Below the pieces are notes generated by a model that saw only the letters and a program-made list of their open reading frames with translations, searched no databases and was not told the origin of the DNA. Both the position numbers and the translations under genes were made by a program. A DNA stretch of 13,300 nucleotides from assembly GCA_003537695.1 (NCBI GenBank), contig DPRC01000008.1, positions 1-13,300 of the forward strand, written 5' to 3'. This DNA is from Polaribacter sp. (GTDB lineage: Bacteria; Bacteroidota; Bacteroidia; Flavobacteriales; Flavobacteriaceae). Shown here piece after piece: positions 7,480-13,300 of this stretch (positions are counted from its first letter, which is position 1; the number at the start of each line of letters is the position of its first letter).

Positions 7480-8313
7480 TTGCAAAAGATTCATAAAATA
7501 TTAATTGGGATTGCATTTTCCCCAAATTTAAAGCCTAATTTATTTGAAGCAATACGCATAGCCAACATGTTTAATGCGGAGTTAATTGGGGTACACGTAG
7601 GTGAAAAAACAGCTCAAAAAGAAGCTGATTTAAACCAAGTTATTGCGGAGGCTGACACTTTAAATACCCCACTAAAAACAATTTGGCAACAAGGAAAACC
7701 TGTTGCTGTTATTTTGAATACTGCCGCAGTTGAAAGTGTAGATTTACTTATTTTAGGAGCGTTGCAGAAAGAAAATTTACTAAAATACTACGTAGGTTCT
7801 ATTGCTAGAAAAATCACGAGAAAAGTAGGTTGTTCTATTCTATTACTCATCAAGCCCTCTATTGAAAGACAGGCTTGTAAGCACATTGTTGTAAACGGTT
7901 TAAAAGATAAAAATACAGCAGAAACCATTCGGACATCTGTTTTATTTTGCTCCCATTTATTATGTAAAAAAATGACCATTGTTGAAGAAATAAGTCAAAG
8001 TGAGCTCCAGGTGCAAGTAAACGATGATAAAAGCTTGCGAAGAGCTACCATTGCAAAGGAACGCTTAAAAAATAGAGAGGATCAACGTATCAACACTCTT
8101 TTAAAAGGAATTCCTTGTGATGACATTGCCATAAAAACACAAAGTATTTTTGGCCGAAGAGGCTACTCTATCGGACACTATGCAAAAGTAAAAAGAGCAG
8201 ATTTACTCGTCATGAATGCACCACTTAAATTGGGTCTTTTAGATCGGATTTTCCCACACGATATCGAATATATTTTATCGGAGTTACCAACGGATGTTTT
8301 AATTGTTAAATAG
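7480..8313 (+). CDS. Tandem-domain universal stress protein (UspA family), TTG start
   Basis: This 277-residue cytoplasmic protein is made of two Usp folds: residues 1 to about 125 (KILIGIAFSP ... LIGVHV ... VDLLILGA ... GCSILLLIK) and about 133-277 (HIVVNGL ... ADLLVMNAP ... PTDVLIVK). The nucleotide-binding motif is partial: GALQKENLLKYYVGS (93-107) keeps the final G-S but lacks the middle Gly. The second domain lacks the motif, so ATP binding is uncertain. The start must be TTG 7480. An in-frame TAA lies at 7468-7470, no ATG exists before codon 30, and the first beta strand KILIGIAF follows the TTG at once. The stop codon abuts the SulP start with zero spacing, so it is the first gene of a Usp-SulP-MiaE operon. 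The 123-bp upstream gap holds an A11 and a T7 run but no consensus promoter that I trust. Usp genes beside transporters are common, and a regulatory role there is inferred. Confidence 0.88.
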   Translation: MQKIHKILIGIAFSPNLKPNLFEAIRIANMFNAELIGVHVGEKTAQKEADLNQVIAEADTLNTPLKTIWQQGKPVAVILNTAAVESVDLLILGALQKENLLKYYVGSIARKITRKVGCSILLLIKPSIERQACKHIVVNGLKDKNTAETIRTSVLFCSHLLCKKMTIVEEISQSELQVQVNDDKSLRRATIAKERLKNREDQRINTLLKGIPCDDIAIKTQSIFGRRGYSIGHYAKVKRADLLVMNAPLKLGLLDRIFPHDIEYILSELPTDVLIVK

Positions 8314-10512
8314 ATGCAGAAGAAAAACTCTTTTAAAACATTTTTAGGAGAAATTCCGCAAAACCTCTTTTCTGGATTTGTTGTTTCTTTAATTGCGCTT
8401 CCTTTAGGACTTGGACTTGCACTGGCATCAGGGGCACCACCAATTTCTGGTATTATTGCCGCGATTGTTGGTGGTATCGTAGTTTCTTTACTTGGAGGCT
8501 CTAAAGTAACAATTACGGGACCTGGAAATGGTTTGGTGGTGGTAATTCTCTCTGCAATTACTATTTTAGGAGAAGGAAATGCCTACCAAGGATATTTATT
8601 TACCCTTGCGGCAATTGTTATCTCCGGAATGCTGCTAATCCTTTTGGGTTTTTTGAGAATGGGCGCTTTGGGTGACTTTTTTCCATCCTCAGCAATACAA
8701 GGAATGCTGGCAGCAATCGGTATTGGAATCTTTGCAAAACAAATTCACGTGATGTTTGGGAATTTAAACGCAAAGGGCAGTATCATTGAATTACTTATTC
8801 AAATTCCTGAGGGAATTATACATTTTTTAAGTAGCTCCGGAAAAAGCTCTTTTTACGCGGGCTTAATTGGTATAATTAGCCTGCTGATCATGATCTTTTA
8901 TAGTAAAATAAGAAACCGATACTTTCAACTAATTCCTGCACCCATGTGGATTGTAGTTTTAAGTGTTGGGATGTATTATTATTTTGAGTTGTTTACAACC
9001 GCTGCATACCCTATTGATCAAGACCTACTCATTGACTTACCGCAAGATGTATTTGCTAGCTTTGCCTTTCCAGACTTTAGCAAAATATACGAACTAGAAT
9101 TTGTAAGTGCTGTCATCTCCATCACCTTAATTGCAAGCATAGAAAGTTTACTAAGCATTAAAGCAGTAGACAAATTAGACCCTTTGAAAAGACGCTCAAA
9201 CATAAATAAAGACATAAGAGCATTGGGACTTGCAACTGTAATTAGTGGGTTTTTAGGAGGCCTAAATGTGGTTACTGTAATTGCAAGAAGCTCTGTAAAC
9301 GTAAATAATAAAGGAAGCAATAGATCCGCAAACTTTTTTCATGCACTCTTTTTAGTTGCTTTTATTTTACTATTCGCAACGGAATTGCGCAAAATCCCAT
9401 TGGCAGCACTTGCCGCTATTTTGGTGTTTACTGGGTATAAATTAGCAGCCCCCGAGAACATAAAAAAAGTATTCAAAATTGGGTCTGAACAATTGTTAAT
9501 ATTTTTAGCGACCCTTTTAGTAACCATATCTACAAGTCTTATTTCCGGAATATTAGTAGGTATTATGATCACCTTCGTAATTCATATTATCATTACTAAA
9601 AACGGACTTTTATTCTTTAAGAACATTTTAAAACCAAATGTTTTAATGTTTACGGAAGAAGGAAAGTATTATGTAAGTGTTAAGAATTTTTCTAGCTTTT
9701 TAAATTATACAAAATTAAAATCTAAACTAGATCAAATTCCAGAAACTACAGAAGCAATTGTAGATTTTTCATTGTGTGATTTTGTAGATCATTCGGTCAT
9801 GGAAAACATGAACAACTACTCTGAGACTTTTGAAAGAAAAGGAGGACATTTCGAAGTAATTGGATTAGACGACTCTAAACCGGGAAGTGCACATCCCTTT
9901 GCACTCCGAAAAATATTACCGAAACAAACATCTCCAAAAGAAGGCATTTTAACAAAAAGACAAAAATCCATTCAAAAAATTAGTGAAGAAATGCACTATT
10001 CTTATGATGCTTTTTCTGACTTAAAAATAGAAGAATTGCCAAAGTTTGGGTATTTTAAAACGCGTAAAATTGATAAAATATCTAATGTTTTAACAAAAAA
10101 TAGCTGTACCATTTTTGATGTCCAATTTTCTGAAGGAGAAATGATTGCAAAGCAGGTTATTAAAGCCACCATGTTTCACATTAAAACGCAAAACAACCTG
10201 CCTAAATTCACCCTAGACAAAGAAGGAGTTTTTGAATATCTCTTGCATTTTGCTGGGTATAAAGACATTGAAATTCACGAACACCCAGATTTTAACAAAC
10301 GCTTTTATTTGTCAGGAAAAAAGGAAGAAAAAATTAGAGCATTTTTCACAGATGAACTAATTTTGTTCTTGGAAAGTAACAAACAATATCACATAGAAGC
10401 CACAAATACAGGTCTTTTAATTCTTAGTAAAGAGAGATTAGCCAGTGTTAACGAAATCAAAGCCCTTGCCTATTTTGGTGCAGGTATGCAAAAAATTATA
10501 GAAAAATGTTAG
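8314..10512 (+). CDS. SulP (SLC26-type) anion transporter with STAS and extra C-terminal domain
   Basis: This is an inner-membrane secondary transporter for an anion such as sulfate, bicarbonate or a C4-dicarboxylate. It is 732 residues. The transport core spans about 12-430: SGAPPISGIIAAIVGGIVVSLLGGS (39-63), TGPGNG (68-73), IASIESLLSIKAVD (273-286), GGLNVVTVIARSSVNVN (315-331) and IPLAALAAILVFTGYKL (361-377), all SulP signatures. A STAS domain follows at about 445-520 (AIVDFSLCDFVDHSVMENM). Many bacterial SulP proteins end near here, but this one continues for about 200 residues. The segment from about 595 to 732 (TIFDVQFSEGE ... LPKFTLDKEGVFEYLLHFAGYKDIEI ... DFNKRFYLSGKKEEKIRAFF ... IEATNTGLLIL) looks like an independent folded domain I cannot name. 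The ATG abuts the usp stop, and the 3' end overlaps miaE by 7 bp. The substrate is not determinable from sequence. Confidence 0.92.
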   Translation: MQKKNSFKTFLGEIPQNLFSGFVVSLIALPLGLGLALASGAPPISGIIAAIVGGIVVSLLGGSKVTITGPGNGLVVVILSAITILGEGNAYQGYLFTLAAIVISGMLLILLGFLRMGALGDFFPSSAIQGMLAAIGIGIFAKQIHVMFGNLNAKGSIIELLIQIPEGIIHFLSSSGKSSFYAGLIGIISLLIMIFYSKIRNRYFQLIPAPMWIVVLSVGMYYYFELFTTAAYPIDQDLLIDLPQDVFASFAFPDFSKIYELEFVSAVISITLIASIESLLSIKAVDKLDPLKRRSNINKDIRALGLATVISGFLGGLNVVTVIARSSVNVNNKGSNRSANFFHALFLVAFILLFATELRKIPLAALAAILVFTGYKLAAPENIKKVFKIGSEQLLIFLATLLVTISTSLISGILVGIMITFVIHIIITKNGLLFFKNILKPNVLMFTEEGKYYVSVKNFSSFLNYTKLKSKLDQIPETTEAIVDFSLCDFVDHSVMENMNNYSETFERKGGHFEVIGLDDSKPGSAHPFALRKILPKQTSPKEGILTKRQKSIQKISEEMHYSYDAFSDLKIEELPKFGYFKTRKIDKISNVLTKNSCTIFDVQFSEGEMIAKQVIKATMFHIKTQNNLPKFTLDKEGVFEYLLHFAGYKDIEIHEHPDFNKRFYLSGKKEEKIRAFFTDELILFLESNKQYHIEATNTGLLILSKERLASVNEIKALAYFGAGMQKIIEKC

Positions 10513-11087
10513 GATTACAATTTGAAACTGCTACTGCCTGGGCAGATATTGCAAAAGTAAATTTAGAACAGATATTAACAGATCATGCCTTTTTAGAGCA
10601 AAAAGCTGCTTCCAATGCAGTTTCCATAATTATCAATTATTCTGAAGAAACAGCATTGGTGAAGGAAATGAGTAATATCGCAATTGAAGAAATGCAACAT
10701 TTTAAAATGGTGCACCTTTTAATGGTGAAAAGAGGCATGGTTTTAGGGCGTGAACAGAAAAACGATTATGCCATTCGACTGCAAAAATTCTTTACAAAAA
10801 CAAAGGATAGAACCAATGCACTAGTGCAGCGTTTACTGGTTGCTGCACTAATAGAAGCACGCAGTTGTGAGCGTTTTAAAGTCTTTTCAGAAAACATGGA
10901 AGACGAAGAATTGTCTAAGTTTTATAAAAATTTAATGATTTCTGAAGCCAACCATTATACTGCATTTTTACAACTGGCAAGGAGCTACCAAGATAGAGCC
11001 ATTGTTGACGAAAAATGGAATGCCTTGGTTGCATTTGAAGGAGAAATGATGCGCGAACGCGGAAACCTTGCTAAAATTCACGGGTAA
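10506..11087 (+). CDS. miaE: tRNA-(ms2io6A)-hydroxylase MiaE
   Basis: MiaE is a diiron monooxygenase of the ferritin-like fold that hydroxylates the isopentenyl group of ms2i6A at tRNA position 37. It is 193 residues, the family length. The two four-helix-bundle metal sites are visible: E31 (HAFLEQKAA), E62 and H65 (EEMQHF), E117 (IEARSCERF), E147 and H150 (SEANHY). The blocks DHAFLEQKAASNA and ALIEARSCERFKVFSEN are strongly characteristic. The ATG lies inside the last codons of the SulP gene (7-bp overlap), so expression is probably translationally coupled to that transporter. MiaA and MiaB, which make its substrate, are not in the window. In Salmonella, miaE loss blocks growth on C4-dicarboxylates; whether that applies here is unknown. 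Confidence 0.95.
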   Translation: MLGLQFETATAWADIAKVNLEQILTDHAFLEQKAASNAVSIIINYSEETALVKEMSNIAIEEMQHFKMVHLLMVKRGMVLGREQKNDYAIRLQKFFTKTKDRTNALVQRLLVAALIEARSCERFKVFSENMEDEELSKFYKNLMISEANHYTAFLQLARSYQDRAIVDEKWNALVAFEGEMMRERGNLAKIHG

Positions 11088-11170
11088 CCCCCACATCAAT
11101 ATTTAATTGATTAGAATATACTTCGGATTATTACTAATTTAAAATCCATGAAAACTAACAACTAAACCAA

Positions 11171-11602
11171 ATGTTTAGCAAAGAAGAAGCTACTTTATTA
11201 CGCAAAGAATTTTGGATAAGCTTTGGAAAGTCCTTTCCAAGAAAATGGCTGTTGTACAATACAGAAATGAAAGGAGTCTCTTTTAAATTTGTAGCCGATA
11301 GAAAAAATGCAGCAATTTGCTTAGATCTTGAAAATCCTGATGAGCTGGTAAACCTCCTCTATTATGATCAATTGCTTTCTTTAAAAGTGCTGATAACATC
11401 CGAAATACCCGAAATTATTTTTAATGACGCCTATGAACTCGATAATGGAAAAATAATTCATAGAATCTATGTTCCATTTGAGAAAAAGTTTAGCATCCAC
11501 AATAAAAATACCTGGGGTGCATGTTTCCAATTCTTTTTAGAAACAATGCCAAAATTTGAGAATTTTTTCTATGAATATGAGGATATTATTAAGAAGATAT
11601 AA
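11171..11602 (+). CDS. DUF4268 domain protein
   Basis: This is a 143-residue soluble protein of unknown function. The whole sequence (FSKEEATLLRKEFWISFGKSFPRKWLLYNTEMKGVSFKF ... NTWGACFQFF) fits the stand-alone DUF4268 family common in flavobacteria. Related domains elsewhere occur as C-terminal parts of larger nuclease-like or restriction-associated proteins, but no restriction genes are present here. There is no signal peptide or membrane segment. It lies 83 bp after miaE, with no promoter or terminator that I could recognise in the gap, so it could be the last gene of that operon or a separate unit. A weak hairpin follows it. Confidence 0.82.
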   Translation: MFSKEEATLLRKEFWISFGKSFPRKWLLYNTEMKGVSFKFVADRKNAAICLDLENPDELVNLLYYDQLLSLKVLITSEIPEIIFNDAYELDNGKIIHRIYVPFEKKFSIHNKNTWGACFQFFLETMPKFENFFYEYEDIIKKI

Positions 11603-11640
11603 GTCCTAAACCTTCCCCTCCCCAACAAGGCTAAAAAAGT

Positions 11641-11661
11641 AGTACTGAGTGCAGTATTTTT
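11641..11661 (+). terminator. Weak Rho-independent terminator candidate after the DUF4268 gene
   Basis: AGTACTG, AGTG loop and CAGTATT form a 7-bp RNA stem including one G-U pair. Four T residues (to 11661) extend past TT of the stem. The stem has only three G or C pairs counting the wobble, so strength is doubtful. It separates the gene from the mnmE promoter. Confidence 0.45.
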
Positions 11662-11713
11662 AATTTATGGAAACTTTAAAATAAAAAGTTTTTTTCAGCT
11701 TAGTTAAGCGATG

Positions 11714-11721
11714 TATATTTG
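11714..11721 (+). promoter_or_regulatory. -7 box of the mnmE promoter
   Basis: TATATTTG matches TAnnTTTG exactly, four bases before the ATG at 11726. There is no clean TTTG at -33, only a T-run at 11689-11695. The expected transcription start coincides with the ATG, implying a leaderless or nearly leaderless mRNA. Confidence 0.55.
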
Positions 11722-11725
11722 CAGT

Positions 11726-13120
11726 ATGATTCAAAACGACACTATTATTGCTTTGGCAACTCCCTCAGGTGTGGGTGCAATTGCTGTTATTAGACTTTCG
11801 GGGGAACAAGCAATTCATTTTGTGGAAGCTAATTTTAAATCAATTCAAAAAAATAAATCATTAAAAAATCAAAAAACACATACCATTCACTTAGGACACA
11901 TCGTTGACAACAACATTGTTTTAGATGAAGTTTTAGTGTCTGTTTTTAAAAACCCAAAATCGTATACAGGGGAGAATGTTGTTGAGATTTCCTGTCACGG
12001 TTCTAGCTTTATACAACAAGAAATCATCCAGCTGTTCCTTCGAAAAGGATGCAGAATGGCAAATAATGGAGAGTTTACAATGCGTGCTTTTTTGAACGCA
12101 AAAATGGATTTAAGCCAAGCAGAAGCTGTTGCAGATGTAATTGCTTCTAATTCTGCCGCAAGTCATCAAATGGCCATCCAACAGATGCGCGGTGGTATTG
12201 CGAATGAGTTAAAAGAGTTGCGTGCACAATTGTTAGATTTTGCGGCTTTAATTGAATTGGAATTAGACTTTTCTGGAGAAGACGTAGAGTTTGCTGATAG
12301 GACGAAGTTCAAAGAATTAGTGGCACAGATAACCTTTGTACTCAAACGCTTAATCGATTCTTTTTCTTTTGGAAACGCCATGAAAAATGGAATTCCTGTG
12401 GCTATTATTGGTGAACCCAACGTTGGAAAATCGACCCTATTAAACACCTTACTAAACGAGGAAAAAGCCATTGTTTCTGAAATTGCAGGCACCACGCGAG
12501 ATGCCATTGAAGACGAATTGATCATTGCTGGAGTTGCCTTTCGCTTTATAGACACTGCAGGAATTAGAGAAACCAAAGACATTATAGAAAGTATTGGAAT
12601 TAAAAAAGCATATGAGAAAGCAGACAATGCACAGCTCATTATTTTCTTAATTGATGCAAATAAATTCAAGGCAAATCAAACACAGTTTTTAGCTGAAATT
12701 GAAATTATAAAAACACGTTTCCCAAACAAAAGAGTACTTGTAATCGCAAATAAAATAGACATTTTATCTACTGAAGAAACAACAAGTCTAAAAGCTGAAA
12801 TTAAAAACTTGATTCTACTCTCTGCAAAAAATAACATTGGTGTTGAAGCGTTGAAATCTGAACTTACCACTTTGGTGAATATCGGGGCTTTGAGTAATAA
12901 TGAAACCATTGTAACAAATTCGCGCCATTTTGAGGCACTAAACAATGCGCTACAAGCCATTTCATCTGTTCAACAAGGAATTGATTTAGAAATTTCTACA
13001 GACTTATTCTCTATAGATATTCGTGAATGTCTGCGGCATCTTGGAGCCATCACGGGAGATTATGATGTAGACAAAGATATTTTAGGACATATTTTTTCTA
13101 ACTTCTGTATCGGAAAGTGA
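11726..13120 (+). CDS. mnmE: tRNA modification GTPase MnmE
   Basis: MnmE, with MnmG, installs the carboxymethylaminomethyl (or aminomethyl) group at C5 of wobble uridine 34 in tRNA. It is 464 residues from ATG 11726. The N-terminal folate-binding domain starts DTIIALATPSGVGAIAVIRLSG. The GTPase domain has G1 GEPNVGKST (229-237), G2 within GTTRD (255-259), G3 DTAG (276-279) and G4 NKID (342-345). The invariant C-terminal FCIGK carries the catalytic Cys461. All motifs are intact and the gene is complete. An in-frame ATG at 11711 lies upstream, but it precedes the -7 box and would add a non-conserved MYICS, so 11726 is preferred. No other tRNA-wobble gene adjoins it. Its extreme 3' end matches the place where genomic islands integrate in other bacteria. 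Confidence 0.96.
   Translation: MIQNDTIIALATPSGVGAIAVIRLSGEQAIHFVEANFKSIQKNKSLKNQKTHTIHLGHIVDNNIVLDEVLVSVFKNPKSYTGENVVEISCHGSSFIQQEIIQLFLRKGCRMANNGEFTMRAFLNAKMDLSQAEAVADVIASNSAASHQMAIQQMRGGIANELKELRAQLLDFAALIELELDFSGEDVEFADRTKFKELVAQITFVLKRLIDSFSFGNAMKNGIPVAIIGEPNVGKSTLLNTLLNEEKAIVSEIAGTTRDAIEDELIIAGVAFRFIDTAGIRETKDIIESIGIKKAYEKADNAQLIIFLIDANKFKANQTQFLAEIEIIKTRFPNKRVLVIANKIDILSTEETTSLKAEIKNLILLSAKNNIGVEALKSELTTLVNIGALSNNETIVTNSRHFEALNNALQAISSVQQGIDLEISTDLFSIDIRECLRHLGAITGDYDVDKDILGHIFSNFCIGK
13103..13120 (+). other. Candidate island attachment sequence at the mnmE 3' end
   Basis: The last 18 bases of mnmE, encoding FCIGK-stop, read TTCTGTATCGGAAAGTGA. The equivalent last 18 bp of trmE/thdF form the attachment site of Salmonella genomic island 1 and relatives. 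Downstream lies a very AT-rich 130-bp gap and a phage-like partial gene. No second copy of the 18-mer is present in the window, so use as an attachment site is inference. Confidence 0.3.
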
Positions 13121-13250
13121 TGTTATTTTCACATACTATACTTATCCTTTCTTTTATTGGTATTAAAGTAATCATTCTTTCCTTTTGTTAATAAATACTT
13201 GTTGTTATTTCTTATTCTGATAATTATAAACTGTAGTAGTATTAAATAGT

Positions 13251-13300
13251 ATGGCAAATACAACAGGTAATAAATACGGAGGAAGAGAGAAGGGTACACC
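13251..13300 (+). CDS. Start of a small phage-type or mobile-element protein (3' end outside window)
   Basis: ATG 13251 opens a frame reading MANTTGNKYGGREKGTP up to the window edge. The GGRxKGTP pattern a few residues after the start is typical of small basic proteins in Bacteroidota that are often annotated as phage or terminase-small-subunit-like. Only 16 codons are visible, so both reality and function are tentative. There is no consensus promoter in the AT-rich gap before it. Confidence 0.5.
   Translation, partial: MANTTGNKYGGREKGT

Noticed and set aside
9018..9572. Two antisense open frames opposite the SulP gene
   Set aside because: Low-complexity shadows of a transmembrane gene; no start context or recognisable protein pattern.
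11671..11695. AAACTTT/AAAGTTT hairpin with a T-run before mnmE as a terminator
   Set aside because: The stem has a single G-C pair and lies within the mnmE promoter region; the 11641 hairpin is the better candidate.
12166..12669. A 167-codon open frame antisense to mnmE
   Set aside because: It mirrors the GTPase codons of mnmE, has no domain-like pattern, and lies opposite a certain gene.
13120..13191. A 23-codon hydrophobic frame (MLFSHTILIL...) whose ATG overlaps the mnmE stop codon as TGATG
   Set aside because: It is very short, has no recognisable pattern beyond AT-driven Ile/Leu/Phe codons, and is not a known partner of MnmE. Chance is the simpler explanation.

Overview
The window reads as chromosomal DNA of a marine or aquatic member of the Flavobacteriaceae (Bacteroidota). 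The evidence is strong AT bias, few Shine-Dalgarno sites, promoter boxes of the Bacteroidota type (TTTG ... TAnnTTTG), and proteins with flavobacterial character: a DnaX lacking the zinc-module cysteines, two lipoproteins with short signal peptides, and a DUF4268 protein. I assign the lineage from protein style, not from a marker gene.

Layout. (1) 1-1650: the end of a FecCD-type ABC permease, cut by the window edge, and its ATPase, forming a siderophore/heme/B12 import operon. (2) 1677-2822: an M28 metallopeptidase lipoprotein with its own -7 box and a strong terminator. (3) 2834-3496, minus strand: a lipoprotein MsrA. (4) 3497-3811: a 315-bp divergent regulatory gap with a good sigma-A promoter for dnaX. 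(5) 3812-5536: dnaX. Its coding sequence has an uninterrupted A11 run exactly where the clamp-loader core ends, and both other frames stop within 16 nt. (6) 5512-7356, minus strand: a CPA1-type Na+/H+ antiporter with a C-terminal TrkA-N domain; its 3' end overlaps dnaX by 25 bp. (7) 7480-11087: a tightly packed operon of a tandem-domain universal stress protein (TTG start), a SulP anion transporter with an extra C-terminal domain, and the tRNA hydroxylase MiaE. (8) 11171-11602: a DUF4268 protein. (9) 11726-13120: mnmE, probably leaderless. (10) 13121-13300: a very AT-rich junction and the first 16 codons of a protein resembling small phage-type proteins.

How the genes relate. Regions 6 and 7 together suggest ion and anion homeostasis: a proton/sodium antiporter stands divergent to a stress protein plus SulP transporter. 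MiaE, a tRNA-modifying diiron enzyme, is translationally coupled to SulP. mnmE is a second tRNA-modification gene, and its 3' end is a known integration site for genomic islands in other bacteria. No rRNA, tRNA, CRISPR array, complete insertion sequence or restriction system was seen. The observations most worth following are the dnaX A-tract, the SulP C-terminal domain, the SulP-MiaE coupling and the mnmE 3' junction.
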